A stretch of DNA of 40,447 nt from a virus, in IMG/VR virus record IMGVR_UViG_3300010401_000052, positions 1 through 40,447 of that record; one strand, given 5' to 3'. The position numbers and the translations under genes are program-made. Positions 23,185-30,655 of this stretch are shown here, piece after piece (within the stretch, counting starts at the first letter, position 1; every line of letters starts with the position of its first letter). The notes beneath the pieces are model-generated. The model had not been told where the DNA came from, made no database searches, and saw only the letters and a list, made by a program, of their open reading frames with translations.

Positions 23185-23633
23185 TTTGGTTTTCCTGGTA
23201 AGATGGTTATAAGCACTTCGGTTCTTGGGGTAAAAGAATAGAATTTCTCTATAGTTGCCCCTATAACCTGGCTATCATCTTTGTAAATTATTTTATTGCC
23301 ACAGTCAAGAAAAAACTTCACAAGGTTATCGAAGTCTGGTTTGGTCGTGCAATAAAATTCAGGATCATGGGGATTAGCCTCAAAACGCTTTCTTTTTGCT
23401 TTAGACCAACTTTTAGGTAAGGGAAGGTAGAAGTTAATGGCAAGCTTAATTGCTTCGTCTGACGGAAAGTAAACCGTGTTCCCGGGCCATTTGCGGATTT
23501 CGGCAAGTAACAACCATTGAAAGCTTTTCTTTTTAGTGTTTTGGGGATCGTACGCACGAGACCGGCCATTAACGGTGGCTGTTTTATGTCTTGCTTTAGC
23601 TATAGGGTCGCCCATGAGTGTAAGCTTAATCAT
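23181..23633 (-). CDS. rusA: RusA-family Holliday junction resolvase
   Basis: 150 residues, close to the 120-150 of the family. The family's catalytic region is present: KPDFDN (98-103) and KDDSQV (118-123) with Asp100, Asp102, Asp119 and Asp120, followed by a strand with Lys130. It resolves four-way junctions to process replicated DNA for packaging. It is in an operon with a replication protein and an HTH regulator; overlaps of a few bases link it to both sides. Confidence 0.9.
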   Translation of the reverse strand: MIKLTLMGDPIAKARHKTATVNGRSRAYDPQNTKKKSFQWLLLAEIRKWPGNTVYFPSDEAIKLAINFYLPLPKSWSKAKRKRFEANPHDPEFYCTTKPDFDNLVKFFLDCGNKIIYKDDSQVIGATIEKFYSFTPRTEVLITILPGKPK

Positions 23634-23925
23634 TTGCGTTCTTCTTTTTTTGGAGGTAGTCGTAGGCTTTTTTTCTCAAAAGACGATCATCAACGCCGTA
23701 ATAGTCTGCAAGCTGTACCATGTGGTGAATCTTAGGCATCACACAAAAGTCTCCCTTTTCCAGGTGGTATTGCTGCATTTTGTTGACACCAGTATCTTCT
23801 GCTACAGTGCGCCTTGTCAGGTTATAGCTTTGCCTGAGAAGGCTTAAGAAATCCGGAAAATCATATCTAGCTTCGTTTGCTATGCAAGATTGTATTTTTG
23901 TTTTTGTTTGTTGTTCTCTATTCAT
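23626..23925 (-). CDS. Xre-type HTH regulator
   Basis: 99 residues. The HTH lies about 30-70: LRQSYNLTRRTVAEDTGVNK, then MQQYHLEKGDFCVMP, typical of Xre/Cro DNA-binding domains. It overlaps the replication gene by ATGA and RusA by eight bases. It probably controls the replication operon or another early promoter. Confidence 0.7.
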   Translation of the reverse strand: MNREQQTKTKIQSCIANEARYDFPDFLSLLRQSYNLTRRTVAEDTGVNKMQQYHLEKGDFCVMPKIHHMVQLADYYGVDDRLLRKKAYDYLQKKKNAND

Positions 23926-24839
23926 GAGTTCTCCTTAATTGTTATTTTAAGTTTTCTACACATGTTCTCGAATTGTTCTAAAAAGCCATTTTCCTTGAAA
24001 GCTATTTGCATATGAGATTGGCCTAACACCGAAGTAAAAGAAATGCCTAAAGAGTTGATATTACATTCGTAATTGCTATAGATTTCGCCGCTTTTAAAGA
24101 TTTTTCTTACATACTGCTCTGGGTTAAAAGTGTTTGTTTTTTTACCATTTGCATTGTAGGCGATGCAAAGTTTGTCGTAGTTTTTCCTCAAGTTTGCAGG
24201 GGAAAGTACCACAGTCGACCAAAATTCGTCATGTGGAAGCCAATCAATAATTTTCTTTATCTCTTCAGGGGTTCTGTTGTCGATACGGATCATGCGATCG
24301 ATCTGTAGCTCCCATTCCTTGAGGTTGGGTTCTTTGAAGCTAGGAAGCATACAGCGAATGTTTTTCAATAAACTTTGAGAGAGCTCTTTAGGAAGAGATG
24401 AAAAAGGAAAAGGAATAGCGACGTCAGGAGCGCTCTCTTCTTCTTTTCTTTCATCTTTACTCTCTATATAATGAGAGGGTTGGATTTTTTTCACAGTCTG
24501 GGTTGGATTTTTTTCCAACCCTGCCTTGGATTGGCTTTCATGAACATATTTATGAACCAGAGATTTCACTACCCTTTTTCTGCCATCAAATGAAATATCT
24601 TCTATAAGATTCTTTTTTCTGAGATTGACCATGCATTTGGCTATAGTATTTTCTTTAACTTTGAGACGTTGTGCTAAATATTGATTTGAGGCGAAACAAC
24701 CACCTTTTTCTTTGTCATAAAGTGCATCGATCCAAGATAAAAGAATTTGCTCGAGTGGGGTAAGATCTTCTATTTCCAACACTTCAACAGGGATAAAGAT
24801 GCCCGTAAAGCGAGGTTTGGGTTGAGGTTCTTCAGACAT
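23922..24839 (-). CDS. Winged-helix replication initiation-like protein
   Basis: 305 residues. The N-terminal 100 have the pattern of a phage replication winged helix: LEIEDLTPLEQILLSWIDAL (20-39), then FASNQYLAQRLKVKENTIAK (48-67) and RKKNLIEDISFDGRKR. A Ser/Lys-rich linker follows, then an aromatic C-terminal domain. It resembles RepA/DnaD-like or lambda O-type initiators. No helicase motif is seen, so host helicase loading is likely. It probably marks the origin; no iterons were found by eye. Confidence 0.65.
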   Translation of the reverse strand: MSEEPQPKPRFTGIFIPVEVLEIEDLTPLEQILLSWIDALYDKEKGGCFASNQYLAQRLKVKENTIAKCMVNLRKKNLIEDISFDGRKRVVKSLVHKYVHESQSKAGLEKNPTQTVKKIQPSHYIESKDERKEEESAPDVAIPFPFSSLPKELSQSLLKNIRCMLPSFKEPNLKEWELQIDRMIRIDNRTPEEIKKIIDWLPHDEFWSTVVLSPANLRKNYDKLCIAYNANGKKTNTFNPEQYVRKIFKSGEIYSNYECNINSLGISFTSVLGQSHMQIAFKENGFLEQFENMCRKLKITIKENS

Positions 24840-25344
24840 TTTTCACCTCGTCACGAATTTTTCTTGATTCAAATTGTTGGAAATTACTATGTTCCATGAC
24901 GTCTACCTTATGATTCATATGGCATCTCCTATGTGGTTCATTTGGGGACTCCCTCGCTTCTGGCTTGATTCTCGTGCCTTGGTTGAGGATCGGTTTAAGG
25001 GCTTGGTTTTGCGAATCTCCTATAGATATTTGCATTTTTTCGTAGATACCTCTTGACCCGTAGATCAATTGTGGTTTACGGGTCTTTTCGTTATATGTGG
25101 CTGTCAATAAGTGTCTTACGTCACAATTGCATGTGCCACTGTAGTGAGATTCGCACTTTTCTTTACTAGAAAGATTTCCCATGTTATTGTATTGGCAACA
25201 GAAACGGCTTTCATAAAAAAAGTTGGCTTTTTTGAACAAATGAGAACGGGAGCCTGTTGGGTTCTTTGTTTTGTAAGGTGCGATCATAGATGTACCTTCG
25301 TTCATTGGGCCTGTTGGGCTCTTTGACTTCTTTGTTGTGATCAC
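24832..25344 (-). CDS. Cys-rich protein of unknown function
   Basis: 170 residues from a GTG at 25344, which has AGGAG ten bases upstream. The first 30 residues hold two similar segments, KSKSPTGPMNEGT and YKTKNPTGSRSHL, from a short DNA duplication. A Cys/His cluster follows (CCQYN near 49-53, then KEKCESHYSGTCNC), likely to bind zinc. The remainder is polar. It heads the leftward replication operon and overlaps the next gene by eight bases. I do not recognise it. Confidence 0.55.
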   Translation of the reverse strand: MITTKKSKSPTGPMNEGTSMIAPYKTKNPTGSRSHLFKKANFFYESRFCCQYNNMGNLSSKEKCESHYSGTCNCDVRHLLTATYNEKTRKPQLIYGSRGIYEKMQISIGDSQNQALKPILNQGTRIKPEARESPNEPHRRCHMNHKVDVMEHSNFQQFESRKIRDEVKNV

Positions 25345-25429
25345 TTAAGAGTTCTCCTCTTTTATGTTTGCTTTTTCTCGTTTACCACTCTCTGGAAGCT
25401 AACAAAAAAGGCTTCTGGAGTTGTCATCG

Positions 25430-25517
25430 CCCCTTCAGGGGTGGTGCTTCCTTTGACGGGGAAGCGGTGTTTTGGTTTAGGGTTCCCGGACTGAGCCTGA
25501 TGGCTCCGGCTCAGTCC
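25430..25517. repeat. Cluster of three stem-loops
   Basis: From left to right: CCCCT (25430-25434) with AGGGG (25437-25441); GCTTCC (25446-25451) with GGAAGC (25460-25465); and GGACTGAGCC (25488-25497) with GGCTCAGTCC (25508-25517), a perfect 10-bp stem. They lie in the 196-base gap between the repressor genes and the replication operon, where I see no coding frame on the leftward strand. They could be terminators, attenuators or a small RNA. Confidence 0.6.
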
Positions 25518-25540
25518 AATTTTCTAAGGTTCTTCCGAAG

Positions 25541-25801
25541 TTACTCTTTTTCTTTCTTTTCTTTCAAGGCTTTTTTTATCTTTCTGGGAGATATCTGATG
25601 GCCACATAGTCGGCAACATCTGTATAGCTTATTGAATTTTACTTCTCCTAGCGTAAGTTCAGAGATGGTTTTGGCGAGTGTCGGGCTCATTCCTCGGGCG
25701 CCATTCAAAACCTTTGAGAGATGGTTCTTGGATATTCCTAACATTGCTGCAAATTCTTTTCCAGTCATTTTTTCTTTTTTTAGATATTTTTTAAGGTGCA
25801 T
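25541..25801 (-). CDS. HTH repressor-like protein with C-terminal Cys pair (copy 2)
   Basis: 86 residues from the ATG at 25801, with AAGGAAGG just upstream; the longer open frame has no such site. The HTH is about residues 13-45 (KEFAAMLGISKNHLSKVLNG). It then has LGEVKFNKLYRCCRLCGHQI with a CxxC, and a Lys/Glu-rich tail. It is a paralogue of 25791-26042, which overlaps it by 11 bases. The pair is the likely regulator of the divergent promoters. Confidence 0.75.
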   Translation of the reverse strand: MHLKKYLKKEKMTGKEFAAMLGISKNHLSKVLNGARGMSPTLAKTISELTLGEVKFNKLYRCCRLCGHQISPRKIKKALKEKKEKE

Positions 25802-26042
25802 ATGCCTTCCTTTTTTTCCCGCGCCTAGGTCGGATTTTCTGGCCGCATTTGTTACAAACATGAAATACTTCGGTAAACTTCACTTCTCCAGAAGAAAATT
25901 CTTCAATAGCTTTAGCCATCTCCATACTACAGGCTCGGGTGCCTTTAATTACTCCTGTTACGTGATTGTAATGTTTGTTTAATACCTTGGCGAGATCTTT
26001 TAAAGTCAGTTTCTCTTTTTTCAAAAAAGCCTTTACCTTCAT
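25791..26042 (-). CDS. HTH repressor-like protein with C-terminal Cys pair (copy 1)
   Basis: 83 residues from the ATG at 26042 with AGGAG upstream. The layout is identical to copy 2: KEKLTLKDLAKVLNKHYNHV (HTH, about 9-28), VIKGTRACSMEMAKAIEEFS, then SGEVKFTEVFHVCNKCGQKI (51-70) with CxxC. The N- and C-terminal motifs align without gaps. It is the first leftward gene from the switch, with its own promoter at 26074-26102. The longer upstream frame reaches across the promoter and is not real. Confidence 0.8.
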   Translation of the reverse strand: MKVKAFLKKEKLTLKDLAKVLNKHYNHVTGVIKGTRACSMEMAKAIEEFSSGEVKFTEVFHVCNKCGQKIRPRRGKKRKAYAP

Positions 26043-26073
26043 GCTGCTCCTGTTTGTTATGAATTTCACAGAA

Positions 26074-26102
26074 AACATAAAAGTTTCAGAAATATAAGTC
26101 AA
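26074..26102 (-). promoter_or_regulatory. Leftward promoter of the HTH genes
   Basis: On the minus strand TTGACT (26097-26102) is 17 bases from TATGTT (26074-26079). TTTCACAGAAA- and GTTTCAGAAA-like sequences overlap the -10 and spacer and may be operators. The transcript would start near 26066 and reach the ATG at 26042. Confidence 0.65.
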
Positions 26103-26159
26103 CCTGAAATGCTCTTCTTTTTCATAGACATGAAAAATCCAAACGCGAATTTTAAAACA

Positions 26160-26186
26160 AACACAAAATGTGTTGCATGAAAATGC
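26160..26186. promoter_or_regulatory. Operator-like dyads over the rightward -35
   Basis: A perfect dyad AACACA-AAA-TGTGTT spans 26160-26174 and runs into the -35 box. A second, GCAT-GAAA-ATGC, spans 26175-26186. Either could bind the HTH proteins to block the early operon. Confidence 0.55.
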
Positions 26187-26201
26187 GCGATGTGTTATGA
26201 T
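26173..26201 (+). promoter_or_regulatory. Rightward early promoter
   Basis: TTGCAT (26173-26178) and TATGAT (26196-26201) are exactly 17 bases apart. The spacer contains GCGATGTGT (26187-26195), shared with the 22.35 kb control region. It would drive the operon that begins at 26264. Confidence 0.7.
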
Positions 26202-26263
26202 GATGTCAGTTAGTCGGAAATCCCGAATAACTCGCGAGCACTTAAAAACATAGGAGCCAACCA

Positions 26264-26569
26264 ATGTTAGATAGATACCTAGAGCAGGATGTCCCATCTC
26301 CATATGAAATGGAAGAATGCCGTTCTTGCCATCAGAAAGATCAAATGCTGGATGATGCCAGCGAATACTTTGATGAAGTATTAAAGCAGCTTTATAGCAC
26401 GAGTGAATTAGATAAAGAAATCCTTCACCATTGCTTAGAAGAGGTTGCCTTCTTACTGAAGGTGAAAATGCCCAAGACTTGGTTACAAGTCGAAAGGACA
26501 TCGCCGCAAAACATGCTCAGAGAATGGATGTCACAAAACAACAAATATCTTTACAAACTTGCTCAATAA
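26264..26569 (+). CDS. Early protein of unknown function
   Basis: 101 residues with AGGAG upstream. It contains an early EECRSCHQKDQMLDDASEYF (18-37) with a CxxC, and is acidic and helical. It is the first gene of the early operon, so it may affect the host or the switch. No family recognised. Confidence 0.65.
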   Translation: MLDRYLEQDVPSPYEMEECRSCHQKDQMLDDASEYFDEVLKQLYSTSELDKEILHHCLEEVAFLLKVKMPKTWLQVERTSPQNMLREWMSQNNKYLYKLAQ

Positions 26570-26585
26570 CAAACAGGAGTCATAT

Positions 26586-27362
26586 ATGTCATTTTTACCA
26601 CAAGATTATCAAGCGCCAAAATCGGCCGGCTTTTACATGAAGCTACAAGATGGCGAAAACCGCATCAGAATTTTAAGTAATGCGATCGTAGGATGGGAAG
26701 ACTGGATAGAAAATCGTCCAGTTCGTTACAGAATGGATCAAAAACCTAAGACTCAAAATGATCCAAAGAAGCCTATCAGGCACTTTTGGGCATTTATTGT
26801 ATGGAATTATAATGAGAGCAAAATACAGATATTGCAAATCTCTCAGGCGTCCATAAGGAAAACTTTAGAATCTCTTTGCCAAGATGCAGACTGGGGTAGT
26901 CCTTGGCTTTATGATATCAAGATCATTAAATCAGGAGCGCTAAAAGACACAGAATATATGGTTAATCCCTTACCGCATAAACCTGTTTCCGATCAAATAA
27001 GAGAGGCTTTTTCAAAGCAGCCATGCTACTTAGAGGCTTTGTTTGAGAATGCGGACCCATTCGCAATGGGATTAGAGTCTTACACAAAAGGAATGTTTGA
27101 TGTTGTGGAGGTGCCTAAAAAACAAAAATCTGAGCCACAGGTAGCTGTGAAAAAGGTTATAACCGATGCACAAGCCAGAGAATTAGGAGAGCTTCTTCTG
27201 TGGTGTGATTCCCAATATCTTGACCTTATGTGGAAATCTTTAGAAAAAGAATACAACGTAAGGACTGTAGAAGAAATACCCGCAGACCTATACACAAGGC
27301 TGTTAGCGGCGGCTAAGAAGAATGCAAACACAGTCAAAAACAAACAGGAGAAAGTAGCGTGA
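26586..27362 (+). CDS. Putative single-stranded DNA-binding protein
   Basis: 258 residues from the ATG at 26586, which has AGGAG; a start 27 bases earlier lacks it. The N-terminus MSFLPQDYQAPKSAGFYMKL then LQDGENRIRILSNAIVGWED, followed by HFWAFIVWNYNESKIQILQI (near 70-89), is a known phage pattern usually annotated as a gp32-like ssDNA-binding or recombination accessory protein. The C-terminal part is charged and Lys-rich. It overlaps the YqaJ gene by GTGA, which supports a role in single-strand annealing or coating with that nuclease. Confidence 0.6.
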   Translation: MSFLPQDYQAPKSAGFYMKLQDGENRIRILSNAIVGWEDWIENRPVRYRMDQKPKTQNDPKKPIRHFWAFIVWNYNESKIQILQISQASIRKTLESLCQDADWGSPWLYDIKIIKSGALKDTEYMVNPLPHKPVSDQIREAFSKQPCYLEALFENADPFAMGLESYTKGMFDVVEVPKKQKSEPQVAVKKVITDAQARELGELLLWCDSQYLDLMWKSLEKEYNVRTVEEIPADLYTRLLAAAKKNANTVKNKQEKVA

Positions 27363-28207
27363 GCTTAACACACGAACAGCTATTAGAGCGTAAGAAGTAT
27401 ATAGGCGCTTCAGATGCACCCGCAGTAATGCGGGTGTCTCCTTGGAAAACGCCCCTACAATTGTGGATGGACAAGGTTTCAGACCATGTTTCTACATTCA
27501 CAACTCCAGCTATGCAAAGGGGTAATGAACTAGAAGAAAGAGCCCGACAATGTTTTGAAAACATGACAGGACTTGTTATGTTTCCTAACAAAGTAAAGGT
27601 ACACGAAACAATTCCTTACATGAGAGCTTCTTTGGATGGTATGGACATCGAAGAACAAAATTTTGTAGAGATCAAATGTGTTAATTTAGTGGACCATACC
27701 ATGGCAATGGCAGGAAAAGTTCCTGAAAAATATGTGCCTCAGGTTATGCATCAGCTGGAAGTTTGCCAACTTGACATGGGTTACTACTTTTCTTTTGACG
27801 GAAAAGATGGTGTTATAGTAAAGGTATACCGTGATGAAAAATATATAAAAAATCTGATAAAAGAAGAGGAAAATTTCTGGCAATGCGTAGAAAACTTCAT
27901 AGCTCCTCCAATGACGGAGAAGGATTACAAGATAATGACTTCTCAAGAGTGGCAAGATATTGCTGGAAGGTGGCTGTCGACCAAGAAACAGCTAAAAGAA
28001 TTGGAGAAGGCGGAAGCCGAACTACGTGGTTCTTTGATCTTGATGACAGAGGAGAGAAATTGCACGGGCTCTGGAGTCTGCGTCCAAAAAAAACTTCGAA
28101 AAGGAAATGTAGATTACTCGAAAATCCCTGAGCTACAAGGCAAAAATCTTGATATTTTCCGTAAGAGTAATATAGAATATTGGCAAATTGAGGAGGCAAG
28201 ATCATGA
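27359..28207 (+). CDS. YqaJ-type viral recombinase (exonuclease)
   Basis: 282 residues, starting GTG in a GTGA overlap. The family signature YIGASDAPAVMRVSPW (14-29) is followed by the catalytic set: GNELEE (55-60), Asp93 in SLDGMD (91-96), and EIK (104-106). This is the lambda-exonuclease fold; it resects double-stranded ends for recombination by a single-strand annealing partner. The C-terminal third is coiled. Its partner is probably the gene just upstream. Confidence 0.85.
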   Translation: MSLTHEQLLERKKYIGASDAPAVMRVSPWKTPLQLWMDKVSDHVSTFTTPAMQRGNELEERARQCFENMTGLVMFPNKVKVHETIPYMRASLDGMDIEEQNFVEIKCVNLVDHTMAMAGKVPEKYVPQVMHQLEVCQLDMGYYFSFDGKDGVIVKVYRDEKYIKNLIKEEENFWQCVENFIAPPMTEKDYKIMTSQEWQDIAGRWLSTKKQLKELEKAEAELRGSLILMTEERNCTGSGVCVQKKLRKGNVDYSKIPELQGKNLDIFRKSNIEYWQIEEARS

Positions 28208-28404
28208 ATGGAGATTGGACACAAACACTTACTTTAATGGGCGTTTTCGTGGCGCTTTTCGGAACATTAGCTATGATGATCATTTGGATGACCGCCAAGC
28301 TTGATTCAGATATAAAAAGTTTAGGTAATAGATTAGATGGTCATGCCACCCGCATCGATCAGCTATATAGAATGTTTATAGATTTATTAAAAGATCGTAA
28401 ATAA
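28204..28404 (+). CDS. Small TM/coiled-coil protein of the repeated family
   Basis: 66 residues. One membrane helix (LTLMGVFVALFGTLAMMIIW, about 10-29), then a coiled coil (LDSDIKSLGNRLDGHATRID) ending IDQLYRMFIDLLKDRK. It overlaps the exonuclease stop by ATGA. Same plan as 826-1092, 21864-22013 and the two at the right end. It is followed by hairpins. Confidence 0.65.
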   Translation: MNGDWTQTLTLMGVFVALFGTLAMMIIWMTAKLDSDIKSLGNRLDGHATRIDQLYRMFIDLLKDRK

Positions 28405-28409
28405 AAAGA

Positions 28410-28482
28410 GCCTAGCGTAAATGACAAAAACGCTAGGCCCCCCACAAAAAGAAGGAAGTTGCTCACTGTCATGGGCAACTTC
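28410..28482 (+). terminator. Two hairpins after the recombinase segment
   Basis: GCCTAGCGT (28410-28418) pairs with ACGCTAGGC (28430-28438), nine perfect bases. GAAGTTGC (28455-28462) pairs with GCAACTTC (28475-28482), eight bases, followed by TTC. Neither has a long U-run; together they may attenuate transcription between the two halves of the operon. Confidence 0.6.
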
Positions 28483-28505
28483 TTCATATTACACAAAGAG
28501 GAATT

Positions 28506-28721
28506 ATGGAAAAGCAATTATTGCTTTTTGCTGATAGCAAAGAGGAAATTCTAGAAAGAAGAATGGCTAAGCTCGAAGAAAAATATGAGAATTTACGCAA
28601 AGGCAGTCACGCAAAAATGGGTGTAATACTAAAAATATGTTCCGATCTTAAATCCGAAAATGAGTCACTTAAAGCTGCAATTTGCCGAAATTCTCCGATC
28701 TACAGAGAGGCCCTTTTTTGA
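28506..28721 (+). CDS. Small coiled-coil protein
   Basis: 71 residues, a charged helix with LERRMAKLEEKYENLRKGSH (16-35). The stop TGA overlaps the next start (TGATG). Similar short coiled-coil proteins are common in phage early operons. Function unknown. Confidence 0.6.
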   Translation: MEKQLLLFADSKEEILERRMAKLEEKYENLRKGSHAKMGVILKICSDLKSENESLKAAICRNSPIYREALF

Positions 28722-28966
28722 TGGAAAAAAGGAATTTAAATCCCGGGGATGTGGTGCAGTTGAAACCAAACCATGAGCACTATGCAGAGATGTTGCTTGT
28801 GGTTACATCCCCGAGAACTTTTGGCTGTCAAGGGTATTTGTTAAGCTGGGCCCCGTTCGAAGGGGTTTCTTTTAAAGGAAAATCCTTCTTTAAGGTCTCA
28901 TGGGATCAAATGGAATACGTTGGAAAATTACCCTTCTTTGATGAAGAAGATTATAAGGATCAATAA
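28721..28966 (+). CDS. Small conserved early phage protein
   Basis: 81 residues from the ATG at 28721. The stretch NLNPGDVVQLKPNHEHYAEM (5-24), then LVVTSPRTFGCQGYLLSW and a final FFKVSWDQMEYVG, is a beta-rich pattern I recognise from phage proteins of unknown function. A longer frame starts at 28682 but overlaps the previous gene. It overlaps the next by TAATG. Confidence 0.65.
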   Translation: MEKRNLNPGDVVQLKPNHEHYAEMLLVVTSPRTFGCQGYLLSWAPFEGVSFKGKSFFKVSWDQMEYVGKLPFFDEEDYKDQ

Positions 28967-29112
28967 TGACAGCCCCTAGATGCATAATAAGCAAATGCAC
29001 ATTATGCGGAAGAGTCAAGCCTACACAGGTTCTTGACAATGGCTACAATATTATATGTAAAACCTGTGATAAAAAGCTCGGTTATCCTAGTATATATTCA
29101 AATATAGCATAG
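28966..29112 (+). CDS. Small zinc-ribbon protein
   Basis: 48 residues with CTLC (11-14) and CKTC (31-34), a four-Cys zinc ribbon, followed by a basic and Tyr-rich end. The ATG overlaps the previous stop. Could be a regulator or modulator of host machinery. Confidence 0.55.
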   Translation: MTAPRCIISKCTLCGRVKPTQVLDNGYNIICKTCDKKLGYPSIYSNIA

Positions 29113-29120
29113 AGGATAAT

Positions 29121-29528
29121 ATGGCTTCTCCCACAAATAGATCCGCAAGCGCTCCAGCATGTTCTAGAATTCTTTTTAAAGACGAGGTGGTCTCGACAAA
29201 AATTTGCGCTATATGTGAAAAGGTTTGTACCTTCGGGAATTTTATTTTCTCAAGCTTTTCAGCTCATGAAAAGAGAAAAGAATATATCTGCTCAAAAGAA
29301 TGCATGGAGATTCAAATATACGAAAGGAATTTTGTTAATAGCTTAAAGGCCTCTAAAGAAAAGGCTGAAGCAGAAGCGGCAGAAAAAGCAGCTAAAAAAG
29401 TGGATGTGGCGGCGGTTGCATTGTCACCAAGAAAATCAGTTTCTCTAGATATCCCGATCAATATCAGTGATGAAGCGAAAAAGATAATACGAAGACAAGC
29501 TACACCTTTTGTGAAGGGACAAACATGA
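29121..29528 (+). CDS. Zinc-finger early protein with Ala/Lys-rich linker
   Basis: 135 residues. CAICEKVC (31-38) and, later, YICSKECMEI (58-67) could bind one or two zinc ions. A coiled Ala/Glu/Lys stretch follows (KEKAEAEAAEKAAKKVD). No known family. It overlaps the DUF551-like gene by ATGA. Confidence 0.6.
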   Translation: MASPTNRSASAPACSRILFKDEVVSTKICAICEKVCTFGNFIFSSFSAHEKRKEYICSKECMEIQIYERNFVNSLKASKEKAEAEAAEKAAKKVDVAAVALSPRKSVSLDIPINISDEAKKIIRRQATPFVKGQT

Positions 29529-29794
29529 AAATTTCCATAAGTCTATCAGATAATAAAATGACAATCACTTTTAAATGGACATCCATTGAAGAAGCATTGC
29601 CTAATGATGGGATGAAAGTATTGGCTATTTATAGAAGCAAAGAAGGAATGACATATAATTGTGCCTATAGAGGGTGGTTTAGAGATATAATATACGATTG
29701 TTCTTTTGAGAAAGGTAAATTCATAATGGAAATGGATGGACCAGAATTGCCAGCTACTCATTGGATGCCATCAATAGACTTACCAAAAGAATAA
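29525..29794 (+). CDS. DUF551 family protein
   Basis: 89 residues. The core is WTSIEEALPNDGMKVLAIYR (about 18-37), then YRGWFRDIIYD and the end ATHWMPSIDLPKE, the DUF551 hallmarks. The family is common in phages and prophages; the function is unknown. A second, shorter DUF551-like protein is at 18099-18287. Confidence 0.8.
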   Translation: MKISISLSDNKMTITFKWTSIEEALPNDGMKVLAIYRSKEGMTYNCAYRGWFRDIIYDCSFEKGKFIMEMDGPELPATHWMPSIDLPKE

Positions 29795-29813
29795 AAAGGA
29801 CCGATTGTAAAAA

Positions 29814-30044
29814 GTGGATGAAAAATTCTGTATCATATCAGGAGATATACATAGGCTTATAAAGATTAAAGAGGAAGAAGATTGGGCCTTTCACGCATGG
29901 CGAATTCATGAAAAAGATGACTTATATTGGGTGCCAGTGAAAGATTACAAAGCAAATCTTACTGAAGGTCATTGGTATTATCGACCTTTTTTTGATGACC
30001 AATGTCAGGCATGCTTGAGAAGGTGGAGAAGCCGAGAAGGATGA
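29814..30044 (+). CDS. Small Trp-rich early protein
   Basis: 76 residues from a GTG at 29814; an AAGGA site lies about 14 bases upstream, so the start is uncertain. It has many Trp, Tyr and acidic residues (EEEDWAFHAWRIHEKDDLYW) and two Cys near the end. No family recognised. Confidence 0.5.
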   Translation: MDEKFCIISGDIHRLIKIKEEEDWAFHAWRIHEKDDLYWVPVKDYKANLTEGHWYYRPFFDDQCQACLRRWRSREG

Positions 30045-30112
30045 TGGACGATTATAAAACTCCTCCACCTAAAAAAACTTACAAGCGGATCTAATGGGAA
30101 GGATTTCTTAGT

Positions 30113-30334
30113 ATGGACGGAAAAATGAAAAATCAAAAAGAAATAAGTTCCTCTGAACTTATCCCAGTATATCTTTATGATCAACTTGTAGTTTCTAACG
30201 CCATTATGCGTGAAGTGCAAAAAGGAAATTTGGAATTTGCAAAACAATTGAAAAAAGACGCGCTCGAGTATTTAAAAGAAAAAAATATGGAAACTGAATG
30301 GTTGGAAACTATAGTTTGGAAGGATGAAAAATGA
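30113..30334 (+). CDS. Small helical early protein
   Basis: 73 residues with AAGGA 10 bases upstream. It is charged and helical (LEFAKQLKKDALEYLKEKNM) with a Tyr- and Leu-rich beginning (ELIPVYLYDQLVV). Unknown function. Confidence 0.55.
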   Translation: MDGKMKNQKEISSSELIPVYLYDQLVVSNAIMREVQKGNLEFAKQLKKDALEYLKEKNMETEWLETIVWKDEK

Positions 30335-30425
30335 AACATCCTTTTAAAAATCCAAAAGAGGATATATGAAAATTATAACAATTACCTGGCGACTCCAAAA
30401 GCAGGTTTTAAAATAAGGAGAAAAA

Positions 30426-30650
30426 ATGAAAACTATTACTTCATTTTTATGTGTTATGCTGTCGACGTCTGTAATGGCGACTGATATGCAAGTTGTAAAA
30501 TATTTTGTTCAAATCGAAATGCAAGATGCAAAAGATCGCATGATAGAAGGCGATCTAGATCCATGTGAATATAGCTATTTTTATGGTAAATATCGCGCTC
30601 TTGAAGATGTATTAGAATTTATCAAAAAGCCTAAGAAAGAGATAAAATAG
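30426..30650 (+). CDS. Small secreted protein
   Basis: 74 residues with AAGGAG upstream. The N-terminus MKTITSFLCVMLSTSVMA is a typical signal peptide, likely cleaved after Ala18 (SVMA|TDM). The mature part is acidic and helical. It ends the early operon before a hairpin. A periplasmic role, perhaps superinfection exclusion or lysis control, is possible. Confidence 0.6.
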   Translation: MKTITSFLCVMLSTSVMATDMQVVKYFVQIEMQDAKDRMIEGDLDPCEYSYFYGKYRALEDVLEFIKKPKKEIK

Positions 30651-30655
30651 GCTTT

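Noticed and set aside
25368-25982. Plus-strand frames of 76-116 residues opposite the HTH genes
   Set aside because: Phe/Leu/Ser-rich shadows without ribosome-binding sites.
26043-26501. N-terminal extension of the first HTH gene (236-residue frame)
   Set aside because: It would cross both divergent promoters and the operators, and the internal ATG at 26042 has a proper AGGAG.
30041-30094. 17-codon frame MMDDYKTPPPKKTYKRI in the early operon
   Set aside because: Too short, and it overlaps the previous stop; possible but unsupported. The 12- and 16-codon frames at about 30331-30416 are treated the same.
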